From Betaproteobacteria bacterium RIFCSPLOWO2_02_FULL_63_19 (GTDB lineage: Bacteria > Pseudomonadota > Gammaproteobacteria > Burkholderiales > SG8-39), in contig MEQX01000014.1 in the NCBI GenBank assembly GCA_001770415.1, positions 28,435 through 67,506 of the forward strand: a DNA stretch of 39,072 bases, written 5' to 3'. This document shows positions 1 to 7,893 of the stretch, piece after piece. The notes below the pieces were generated by a model. It made no database searches, was not told the origin of the DNA, and saw only the letters and a program-made list of their open reading frames with translations. A program made the translations under genes and the position numbers. Numbering within the stretch: the first letter of the stretch is position 1; every line of letters begins with the position of its first letter.

Positions 1-1146
1 GCAGCGCACGCCGAGGCGCAGGCAGCGGCGGACCAAGCCGAGCGTGCTCGCGCGGCGCAGCAGAAGCGCGCGCAGCAGGCCGCGGTCGAAAGGGCTCAGT
101 CCGAATCGCGGCTGCTTGCCGAAACGCGTGCGCGCGAGGAGGCAGAACGGACGGCAGCCGCAGGGGCGAGGGCACGCGCGGAGGCCGAAGAGCAGGCTGC
201 GGCGTACGCGCGGGCGCGGGCCGCAGAGGAACGACGTCTGCAGCAGAGCGCGCAGGCACGCATCGCTGCCGAGGACGCGGCCCGGCAGGCGGCGGAAACC
301 CGCATTGCTGCGCAAGCCGAGGCGCGGGACGCCGAGCAGGAGCGAATGGAAGCGGACGAACGCGCCGAAGCCCTCGCACGTGCACGCGCCGAGGCGGAGG
401 CAGTTGCGCTCGAAAAGGTGCGCGTGAATTCCGAGCGCGAAGCCGACGCGCGGGCTGCGGCCGAGCGGCGCGCATTGCAGGAGAACGAAGCGTGCGAACG
501 GGCGCTCGCCCGGGAAGCCGCCGAGCAGAAGGCCGCGTCACTGGCTGGCGCGCGCGCCGACGCGGAGGCGGCGGCGATCGAGGCGGTTTCGCGCCGTGCG
601 GCTGCAGAAGAGCGCGCAGCGAAGGCGGCCGCGGAGGCCTCTGCGCAGAGCGAGCGCGAGCAGGGCCTGGCTGCTGCACGGGCGGCGAAGGAATCCGCTG
701 CGGCGCAACGGGCCGCGGCGCGGCTTGAGGCGCAGCAAAGGGCGAACGCAGCGTCGCGATTGATGCGGGAGGCCGAGGAGCAGGCTTTGCAGGCCGCCGC
801 AGAACGCCAGAGGGTCGAAGATCGAGTGGCGGCGGCGCAGCGAATCTACGGCGATGAAACCGCGCGGCTGGCGCAAGCGAGGCAAGCGCGCAGCGCGCAG
901 TTGCGCAGGCGGTTGGTGCGGTACTCAGGCATCACCGCCGTAGCGCTGGCGGCGTTCGGGTTCGGCGCTGCTGGCGTCTGGATGCGTACCGAAGCGCCCT
1001 CTCCGGCCGGCGATGGAAGCGTACGCGCGAAGCAGGCGGAGGTGCCGGTGCTCGACGGGGGCGAACCGGGTGTCGCACTTCGGCTCGACGACGATATCGC
1101 GGCATTTGCGCGCCGGGTAGGATCGGCGTCGCGACGCACCAGATGA
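1..1146 (+). CDS. Ala/Glu/Arg-rich coiled-coil protein with C-terminal membrane helix (5' partial)
   Basis: The reading frame is open from the first base of the window to the TGA at 1144-1146, so the gene starts upstream. About 300 visible residues are almost entirely Ala, Glu, Arg and Gln in heptad-like order, which predicts one very long coiled coil. Near the C-terminus a basic segment (RRRLVRYSG) is followed by a hydrophobic stretch of about 20 residues (AVALAAFGFGAAGVW), a likely single membrane helix, and then a polar tail of about 55 residues. The composition is TolA-like, but no TolA C-terminal domain is present. I do not recognise a family; low-complexity proteins of this kind match many unrelated coiled coils. 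A structural or envelope-anchoring role is only a guess. The coding call is strong because the frame stays open and composition is consistent throughout. Confidence 0.75.
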   Translation, partial: AAHAEAQAAADQAERARAAQQKRAQQAAVERAQSESRLLAETRAREEAERTAAAGARARAEAEEQAAAYARARAAEERRLQQSAQARIAAEDAARQAAETRIAAQAEARDAEQERMEADERAEALARARAEAEAVALEKVRVNSEREADARAAAERRALQENEACERALAREAAEQKAASLAGARADAEAAAIEAVSRRAAAEERAAKAAAEASAQSEREQGLAAARAAKESAAAQRAAARLEAQQRANAASRLMREAEEQALQAAAERQRVEDRVAAAQRIYGDETARLAQARQARSAQLRRRLVRYSGITAVALAAFGFGAAGVWMRTEAPSPAGDGSVRAKQAEVPVLDGGEPGVALRLDDDIAAFARRVGSASRRTR

Positions 1147-1216
1147 GACGGGCGGCCGCAGCGCCGGCCGGAGTCGGGAAAAATATGTGTTTCGCGGTGA
1201 AGGAGATCGATTACAG

Positions 1217-2074
1217 ATGCTGAAATGGGTATTAGCCGTTCTGTTGTTCGTGCCGCTCACCGGCCAGGCAACCGTGGTGCGCCTTTCGACCGTACTCGGG
1301 ACGATCGATATCGCATTGATGGATGATGAGGCGCCGCGCACCGTGGCGAATTTCCTCGCCTATGTGAATCGAGGCGCCTACGACAATTCGTTCATCCATC
1401 GGAGCCTCCCGGGCTTCGTGATCCAGGGCGGGGGTTACACGTGGGACGACGCGATCCAGAAGGTCATGCTGGTGCCAACCGGCGCCCCGGTGGCGAACGA
1501 ATTCAGTTCCAGCCGCTCCAATGTGCGCGGCACCGTTGCGATGGCCAAATTGCCAGACCAGCCGGACAGTGCGACCAGCGGGTGGTTCATCAATCTGGCC
1601 GACAATTCCGCGAACCTCGACAACCAGAACGGCGGCTTCACGGTGTTCAGCCGCGTGACGGGTGAGGGCATGGCGGTGGTCGATGCCATCGCGGCGCTGA
1701 CCGCACCGCCGGTTGGCCCTTTTGAGAACTTGCCACTAATCAGCGTTCCGGCGCCCGGGAGCGCCGTGACCGGCTCTGACCTGGTGATCGTGAAGACGGT
1801 AACGGTACTGCCAGGTCCCGGCACGGCCAGCGATTCGGACCGCGTGTTCAATTACCTCGAAGCCGCTTTCCCGCAGTACATCACGCCGTCGAGCCAGCCG
1901 ACCGGCACCAGCGACATCTACACCTACCGCTACTATCCGGGGACCGGTGCCTACGTCGGCACCGCCGATGGCATGCTCTATTACCTCGGGCCCGCCTACA
2001 AGAACGGCACGGAACCGTATTTGCTGGGATCGCTCGCGGAATGGCTGGCGATTGCGGCGCAGGCGGGATATTGA
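1217..2074 (+). CDS. Exported cyclophilin-type peptidyl-prolyl cis-trans isomerase with C-terminal add-on domain
   Basis: Catalyses cis-trans isomerisation of prolyl peptide bonds, probably in the periplasm. The chosen start gives a signal peptide (MLKWVLAVLLFVPLTGQA) and lies about 11 bases after an AAGGAG ribosome site; an ATG at 1187 would spoil the signal. The cyclophilin domain covers roughly residues 20-195, with the family's FIHRSLPGFVIQGGG stretch (catalytic Arg/Phe region), an SGWFINL segment and an NGGFTVFSRV segment. The last ~80 residues (DSDRVFNYLEAAFPQY to the end) form a separate small module with YRYYPGTGAYVGT and YYLGP motifs, which I know as a recurrent C-terminal module of exported betaproteobacterial proteins. 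The gene stands alone between the coiled-coil gene and the convergent cyclase gene. Family assignment is secure; substrate is unknown. Confidence 0.88.
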   Translation: MLKWVLAVLLFVPLTGQATVVRLSTVLGTIDIALMDDEAPRTVANFLAYVNRGAYDNSFIHRSLPGFVIQGGGYTWDDAIQKVMLVPTGAPVANEFSSSRSNVRGTVAMAKLPDQPDSATSGWFINLADNSANLDNQNGGFTVFSRVTGEGMAVVDAIAALTAPPVGPFENLPLISVPAPGSAVTGSDLVIVKTVTVLPGPGTASDSDRVFNYLEAAFPQYITPSSQPTGTSDIYTYRYYPGTGAYVGTADGMLYYLGPAYKNGTEPYLLGSLAEWLAIAAQAGY

Positions 2075-2135
2075 TCACTCCCGCAACGCGCGCTCGGTGA
2101 GCGGGGCGAGGCGTTGCTCCCCGTTCGGTCGGCCG

Positions 2136-4453
2136 CTACTTGCTCTCCATCACCCATACCCCGTTCCAGTCGTCGCCGGGGGGATTCTCGGCCAGGTAGT
2201 CGCAGCGTTCGACGTAGAGCTTGGCGGACTTGTCCGCGGGATTGAGCGAGAGCACCTGAGAGAACAGCGCCCGCGCGTCGCTCCAGCGGCCGGCGCGGTA
2301 CTTCGCAAGTCCGTCGCGGAAGTATCCGAGCGCATCGATCAGTTGCGGGTAGGACTCCTCGGTGTGGTAATCGAGGACTTCATGGATGGCGACCGGCTGC
2401 GTCTTGCCCTTGACGACGACCAGATCGAGCTCGCGCGTGCGGTAGGTGCCCCGTAGCTGCTTGCACGTGAACTCGCTGATCAGGATGTGCGCGCCGTATT
2501 GCTTGCATGCCGATTCGAGCCGCGAGGCGAGGTTTACGCCGTCGCCGATGATGGTGTAGTCCATCCGTTTCTTCGATCCGATGTTGCCCGATACCACGCT
2601 GTCGGTGTTGAGGCCGATGCCGATGTCCACCGGTCGCTTGCCGTCGGCCGCGCGCTGGGCGTTCCAAGCACCGAGTTCCCGGATCATCGCGATCGACGCG
2701 CGCACCGCGCGGTCGGCGTCGTCCTGATGTGAGACCGGGATGCCGAACGCGGCCATGATCGCGTCGCCGATGAATTTGTCGAGCATGCCGTCCTCGCGCT
2801 GGATGCAGTCGACCATCAGCGTGAAGTATTCGTTGAGCAGCGCCACGGTGCCCTGGGCGCCGAGCTGTTCGCTGATGGTCGTGAAGCTGCGGATATCGGA
2901 GAACAGCACCGTTGCGGGGACGCTCTGGCCGCCGAGGGCTTCGGTGCCGCTCGCCACCAGGCGGTCGGCAATGCCGGGATCCATGTAGCGCGACATCGTC
3001 GATTTCAACCGCTTCTCGCTGCTGATGTCCTCGATCAGCAACATCGAGCCCATGCGTTTTTTCTCCATGCTGAACAGCGGCGTGAGCGTGACGTTCGCGG
3101 AAACCCGCTCGCCTTCAATGGAGAGTTCGGCGTCCATCGTGACCTCGGTCGCGGCGGTCTCCTCGACATGCCTGAGTTTCTCCAGCAGCCAGTCGTTTTC
3201 CGGGCCGAAGAACTCCTGGGGCGGCCGCTGCAGGATCTGCTCGGGGCGGGCCCTGAGGATGGAGAGACCGGCGGCGTTGCAGGTGACGATCTTTCCGGAG
3301 TCGTCCAGCGTGAGCACGCCGTTCGACATCGACTCGAGCATGGCTTCGTTGTAGTTCTTCATGTTCTGCACGTCGGCGAACAGCTTCGCGTTCTCCAGCG
3401 CGATCGAGATCTGTGCGGTGAATGCTCGCAGCCGTGATTCGTCCTCGGCGGTAAACGGACCGCCGCGCTTGTTGAGCACCTGGGTAACCCCGATCGTCTT
3501 GCCGTTCTTGTTGATGATCGGCGTGCACAGGATCGAGCGCGTGAAAAAGCCGGTCTTCTTGTCGAAGGCCGGATTGAAGCGCAGATCGGCATAGGCGTAG
3601 GGGATGTTGATCGCCTTGCTCGAGGTGAAGACCGCGCCGGCGATGCCCAGATGGTTGGGCAGCCGGATCTGAACCGACTCCAGGCCCTGTCCCACTCGGA
3701 CCAGAGTTCGTTGGTCTTCTCGTCGTTCAGGAACAGCGTCGAACGTTCGGCGTTCAGCATGCGCGTGGCTTCGCCCATCACCTTCTGCAGCAGGGACCCC
3801 AGCTTGATGTCCGCGGTGACCTCGGAGACGATGTCGACGAATTCCATTTCCTGATTGCGGATCGCTTTCATCCGCTCGATGAACTGCGCCCCCTGCAGCG
3901 CGAGCGTGCCTTGCGTGGTCATCGCCTCGAGTAGCGCGAGGTCGTTGCGGGCGAACTTCCCGCTCTTCTTGTTCAGCGTCTGTGCCACGCCGATGATCTG
4001 GCCCTTGACGGTGCGGATGGGCACGCAAAGGATGCTCTTGGTGAGGAACCCCGTCTGTTCGTCGACGGAACGGTTGAAGCGCGGGTCCGAGTAGGCGTCG
4101 TCGATGATGAGCGGCTCGCCGGAGGTGAACACGTGCCCTGCGATGCCGCTGGTGTTGAGCAGGCGGATTTCGCGTCGGATGTTGCCTTGGGCGACGCGGG
4201 AATAGAGCTCGTTGGTGTCAGGGTCGTTGAGAAACAGCGAGCCGCGTTCCGCATCGAGTTCCGCGGTGGTCATTTCCACCAGAGAGTTCAGCACGTCGTC
4301 CAGCGTGTCGAACGCCGCCATTTTGTGCGACACCTCGAGCAGCAGCTCGACCGTCTTCAGTCGCTGACGCTCCGCCGCGCCCGGTTTTTGCGCCGAAGGG
4401 GCCTTGCGCCTCGGCAGATGTTTGACTTGTGCCGTTTGTTTGGACTGTTCCAT
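2136..4453 (-). pseudogene. GAF-GAF-class III adenylate cyclase, apparent single-base frameshift
   Basis: Two GAF domains, a PAS-like linker and a class III nucleotidyl cyclase domain are encoded, but in two frames. The 5' part (start ATG 4453, MEQSKQTAQV) reads through the first GAF domain to TNELWSE. The homologous continuation VGQGLESVQIRLPN lies in the next frame. Restoring one G in the codon pair for Glu-Val (plus-strand position about 3694-3697) rejoins them, so a one-base deletion or a sequencing error is the simplest reading. The catalytic domain is otherwise intact: metal-binding Asp in FSDIRSFT and in GDAIMAAFG, Lys in LDKFIGD and Asp in MDYTIIGD (adenylate-type purine recognition), and Asn/Arg in NLASRLE. 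A C-terminal TPR-like tail follows. It would make cAMP in response to a GAF ligand. It lies 43 bases downstream of the coiled-coil gene on the same strand. Confidence 0.8.
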
Positions 4454-4496
4454 GATGCCTACGTCGTCACTCCCATGTGCGCGCGAGCCGCGCTCT

Positions 4497-5153
4497 CTAG
4501 CCGGGGCTGGCGGCTTTGAATTCCTCGGTCTGGTCACGCAATGCGCGCACCGTCGCCTGCAATTGACCTATTTCGGCCTGGTGTTGCGCGCGTATCGCGG
4601 ACAGGGCATCCTCCTTGGCTATTTGTGCGCGCTCCAGCGAGTCCCTCAGCGAGGCGGCCGTGCCGCGAAGCTGCACGATTTCCGATTGCGCGCCGGCCAG
4701 GGCTTGTGATACGGCCTGATCCTTTTCGTGCCGGGCCGTTTCCAGTTGGTCACGCAGCGTGCCGACAGTGGCTTTCAACTGCCTCAGTTCGTCCTCGCTC
4801 GCCGCATGCGCCTGCTGGACCGCCTCGTCGCGGCTCGCGTGCGCCGCCTCGAGCTCGTCGCGCAGCGCGCCGACTGTAGCCTTCAACTGCCTCAACTCGT
4901 TCTCGCTTGCCGCGTGTGCCTGCTGCACCGCCTTGTCCCGGTCCGCGCGCGCCGCCTCGAGTTCGTCGCGCAGCGCGGACACGGTTCGTCGCAACTGCGT
5001 CATCTCGGAACTGGCGCTCGATACGGCGTGCTGGACGGCCTCATCGGATTGCTGGCGCGCGAGCTCGAGCTCGCGGCGCAGAGCGGCTACCGTTTGCTTC
5101 ATGTAGCGCAACTCCGCGTCGGCTGCGACGAGCGCGTCCTGATGCTCGATCAC
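4497..5153 (-). CDS. Coiled-coil protein of six 36-residue repeats
   Basis: The 218-residue product consists of near-identical tandem units from residue 15 to the end, each of the form xxQLxxTVxALRDELEAA...DxAVQQAxAAS(E). The period is 36 residues (five full units and a 24-residue final one). A period of 36 fits two heptads plus two hendecads better than five heptads, suggesting a long coiled coil with changing supercoil. There are no cysteines, no signal peptide and no membrane helix, so it is probably cytosolic and oligomeric. It sits directly upstream of the cyclase gene on the same strand, so the two are probably co-transcribed and the coiled coil could scaffold the cyclase; that is inference. 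I do not recognise a named family. Confidence 0.7.
   Translation of the reverse strand: MIEHQDALVAADAELRYMKQTVAALRRELELARQQSDEAVQHAVSSASSEMTQLRRTVSALRDELEAARADRDKAVQQAHAASENELRQLKATVGALRDELEAAHASRDEAVQQAHAASEDELRQLKATVGTLRDQLETARHEKDQAVSQALAGAQSEIVQLRGTAASLRDSLERAQIAKEDALSAIRAQHQAEIGQLQATVRALRDQTEEFKAASPG
4500..5111 (-). repeat. 108-bp tandem coding repeats (about 5.7 copies)
   Basis: In-frame tandem repeats with a unit of 108 bp encode residues 15-218 of the coiled-coil protein. Units two and three (starting at residues 51 and 87) are the most alike at both protein and DNA level, pointing to recent unit duplication. Copy number is likely to vary between strains. Confidence 0.65.
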
Positions 5154-5321
5154 GGCAAAGGATCCTGATCCGAAATCACTTTACATTCCAATCGATTACG
5201 TCCCGAATCGCATGCTATCACTGAACCGGCAGGGGTCCAAACCCGCACGGCTTGAGTGCACGAGCCGGGATCCGGCGAATTCGAGTTCCCGGGTGTCGTG
5301 AATTTGTCGGTCGAGGCTCGC

Positions 5322-6185
5322 TCAGTTCGCCCAGTACAGGCGCGTCGGGTTGTCAACCAGGATCTTGTGGCGCAAGGTCTCGTCGGTGCAGAACGACGCG
5401 AACAGATCGACTATTTCGCCGTCGTTGGGCATGACTTTCACGTTGGGATGCGGCCAGTCGGTGCCCCAGAGCACGCGGTCCGGCGCGGCTTCGATCAGTG
5501 CTGCCGCATAGGGGATCGCGTCGCGGAAAGGCCGAGCGCCTGCGGACACGCGTTCCGGACCGCAGACTTTCACCCAGGCGAGTTCATTTCGCAGCAGGTC
5601 CAGAAGCAGCCTGAACGGTTTCTGGTCGAGGCCCCGGTCCGCCTTTACGCGTCCCATGTGGTCGATGACGAACGGCACCGGAATGCGTTTGATTCGGTCC
5701 TGGTAAGTGACGATGTCCTCCGCGTCCAGGTGCAGGACGATGTGCCAGCCCAGGTCACCCACCCGCGAGACCATCGAGTCGAACAGCGCGAGGTCCGGCG
5801 CGCCGCCGAGATGCGACACGAAGTTGAAGCGCACACCCCGAATGCCGCCTGCATGGAGTCTTTCCAGTTCGGCGTCGGTGACGCCGCTCGCGACCATGCC
5901 GACGCCACGATAGCTGCCGTTGCTCGAAGCGATGGCGTCCAGGGTCACGCGCATGTCCGTGCCGTGGCAGCTGGCATGAACGATCACTGCGCGGTCGATT
6001 CCCAGGTGCGCGTGCAAGCGGCGCAGGTGTTCCACCGGCGCATCCGGTGGCGTGTACGCGCGTGTCGGCGAGTACGGAAACTTCGCCGCCGGACCGAACA
6101 CGTGGCAGTGCGCATCGCATGCGCCCGGTGGCGGGACATACGCCGGTTTGACCGGGTTTGGATCGGGCGGAGGGATCGACTTCAT
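5322..6185 (-). CDS. Amidohydrolase-2 family lactonase, 2-pyrone-4,6-dicarboxylate lactonase (LigI)-like
   Basis: Member of the metal-dependent amidohydrolase superfamily, TIM-barrel type. The N-terminal motif HCHVFGP (His26, His28) is typical of LigI and 4-sulfomuconolactonase relatives. The strand-8 Asp is in WGTDWPHPN (about residue 246) and further conserved histidines are in VIVHASCHG, VLHLDAE and VIDHMG. Length (287 residues) is normal for the group. LigI opens 2-pyrone-4,6-dicarboxylate to 4-oxalomesaconate in protocatechuate 4,5-cleavage; the next gene upstream on the same strand is a GalB-like hydratase acting on that product, which supports the assignment. Related enzymes hydrolyse other lactones, so the exact substrate is inferred from context. 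Confidence 0.8.
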   Translation of the reverse strand: MKSIPPPDPNPVKPAYVPPPGACDAHCHVFGPAAKFPYSPTRAYTPPDAPVEHLRRLHAHLGIDRAVIVHASCHGTDMRVTLDAIASSNGSYRGVGMVASGVTDAELERLHAGGIRGVRFNFVSHLGGAPDLALFDSMVSRVGDLGWHIVLHLDAEDIVTYQDRIKRIPVPFVIDHMGRVKADRGLDQKPFRLLLDLLRNELAWVKVCGPERVSAGARPFRDAIPYAAALIEAAPDRVLWGTDWPHPNVKVMPNDGEIVDLFASFCTDETLRHKILVDNPTRLYWAN

Positions 6186-6261
6186 CGCGTGCCTCCGTCG
6201 ACGGTTTCATCAGCCATGCGAACGGCATTCGAGATCGCGAGCGGCGACGTCCACACGCTGT

Positions 6262-6987
6262 TCACGAGAATTCTCCAACCACATGCGGAAACACGCGCTG
6301 ATAGGCTTCCGCGTACTTGATGTCCTTCATGTTCGAATTGCGGGCCGCCTGTACGCCGCGGTTCAGCGCGACGCGCGTGTAGTAGTCCCAAAGGTACTCT
6401 TGCGCCGCCATGAGTTCGAAGGCCTGGCGCTTCTTTTCCCAGACGCCGGTTATGTCCAGAAGCACCTGCGGTTTCCAGTCGCACTGCTCTGTCTGGTGCG
6501 GCTCGAACAGGAATACCGGCGGCGCCCCGACGATCCTCCCGCCCGGTTTGTGGCCGTGGGCCTGGGCGATGACGCGCGCTTCCTGGGCGACCTGTGCGGT
6601 AAGAGGATGGTCGAAATTGTACGGATCGGCGAGCGAGTGCGTCAGCACGAATTCGGGTTGCAGTTCCCGGTATACGTCGACCAGGCGGTACAGCGCCTCG
6701 TCCGGGACGCGCATCGGATAGTCGCCCAGGTCGAAGAAATCGATCTCCCCGCCCAGCAGGCCGGCTGCAGCCTGTGCCTCGCGCCGGCGGTCGGTCTTCA
6801 CCTTCTCCAGAGTCATGCCCTGTTGGCGCCACAGTTTGGCGGATTCGCCGCGCTCGCCGAACGACAGGCATACGATCTTCACGCGCCATCCGCGGGACGC
6901 GTAAAGGGCGATGGCGCCGCCGGCGCGCCAGACGAAATCGGCCGAATGCGCGCTCACCACGAGCGCTGTTCGTTGCTTTTCGGACAT
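6262..6987 (-). CDS. galB: 4-oxalomesaconate hydratase, PIG-L/LmbE-type (GalB-like)
   Basis: The 241-residue protein has the PIG-L/LmbE fold signature with metal ligands in the N-terminal AHSADFVWRAGG motif (His14, Asp17) and a second site THSLADPYNFDHP around residues 115-130. Instead of the AHPDD of sugar deacetylases it has AHSAD, which I associate with GalB, the zinc enzyme that hydrates 4-oxalomesaconate to 4-carboxy-4-hydroxy-2-oxoadipate in gallate/protocatechuate catabolism. Sequences such as LSFGERGESAKLW and FFDLGDYPMR fit that branch as I remember it. The gene is 76 bases upstream of the LigI-like gene on the same strand, so lactonase and hydratase form a two-step module. An alternative is an uncharacterised PIG-L hydrolase. 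Confidence 0.75.
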   Translation of the reverse strand: MSEKQRTALVVSAHSADFVWRAGGAIALYASRGWRVKIVCLSFGERGESAKLWRQQGMTLEKVKTDRRREAQAAAGLLGGEIDFFDLGDYPMRVPDEALYRLVDVYRELQPEFVLTHSLADPYNFDHPLTAQVAQEARVIAQAHGHKPGGRIVGAPPVFLFEPHQTEQCDWKPQVLLDITGVWEKKRQAFELMAAQEYLWDYYTRVALNRGVQAARNSNMKDIKYAEAYQRVFPHVVGEFS

Positions 6988-7182
6988 GGGCTCCTCGCGA
7001 GGGTTGCCGGCGCCAAGTGCCGGTATCGCAATTATCGGCCTTGGACCGGCAAATTTCTATTTGCGTCGTTACACTAGTCCATCGACCCCATCGCGTTCGG
7101 GGACGACGGCGCGCATACTGCACATGTTTATTCCATTTGCCGATGTTCGGGTTCCCGGCGGCACAATCAAGGAAGAAACGCT

Positions 7183-7860
7183 ATGACGGACGGTATCGGA
7201 TCGATGGTTAAGTTGCAGGCCTCGGACGGGTTCACGCTGGAGGGCTTTGAAGCCGCCGCGCAGGGTGACAAGCGCGGGGGCGTGGTGATTCTGCAGGAGA
7301 TATTCGGGGTTACCGATCAGCTGAAGGGTGTGGCGCGGCACTATGCCAGGCAGGGGTTCGATGCGATCGTGCCGGCGCTGTTCGACCGGGCGGGGCCAGG
7401 AACGGTGATTCCGTTTTCCGAGGGCGATCGCGGGCGCCAGACCATGATGAGCCTGGACAAGGACAAGATCATGCTCGATATCGCGGCGGGGGCCGCTCGG
7501 GTCAACAGGGGCAAGGGCGTGTCGGTGATCGGGTTCTGCTGGGGCGGTGGTCTGGCGGCGCGTTGCGCGTGCGAACTGACGTTGAACGGTGCGGTGTCGT
7601 ACTACGGGACGATGCTCGCGACGCACCTGGCGCAGACGCCCCGGTGTCCGATGCTGTTTCACTTTGGTGCCACCGACAGCCATTCGCCGCCGGAGCTGAT
7701 CGAAACGGTAAGGACGAAGCTTCCGACGGCCGAGACTTACGTCTACGAGGCCGGTCACGCGTTTGCCAATGAAGCGCGTGCCAATGTCTACGTCAAGGAA
7801 GCCGCCGAGGCCGCGCACGCGCGCACGCTGGCGTTTCTGCTCAGGACGCACGCGCGCTAG
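7183..7860 (+). CDS. Dienelactone hydrolase family protein
   Basis: The 225-residue protein has the dienelactone hydrolase layout: Glu39 in QEIFGV, the nucleophile Cys119 in GFCWGGG, and His at about 192 in YEAGHAF, with an Asp in GATDSHS as the third triad member. The start at 7183 follows an AAGGAAG ribosome site; a second ATG at 7204 is possible. The classical enzyme hydrolyses 4-carboxymethylenebut-2-en-4-olide to maleylacetate in chloroaromatic catabolism, but many relatives are general carboxyl-ester hydrolases. It diverges from the galB-like gene across a short intergenic region and is followed by the TRAP transporter, so a role in processing a transported or ring-cleaved lactone is plausible but unproven. 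Confidence 0.85.
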   Translation: MTDGIGSMVKLQASDGFTLEGFEAAAQGDKRGGVVILQEIFGVTDQLKGVARHYARQGFDAIVPALFDRAGPGTVIPFSEGDRGRQTMMSLDKDKIMLDIAAGAARVNRGKGVSVIGFCWGGGLAARCACELTLNGAVSYYGTMLATHLAQTPRCPMLFHFGATDSHSPPELIETVRTKLPTAETYVYEAGHAFANEARANVYVKEAAEAAHARTLAFLLRTHAR

Positions 7861-7893
7861 CCGCCCGACAGCCCAAGGGCGCGCCGGGGGCAC

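Noticed and set aside
4497..5111. CRISPR array
   Set aside because: The repeats are 108 bp, contiguous without spacers, and in frame within a coding sequence.
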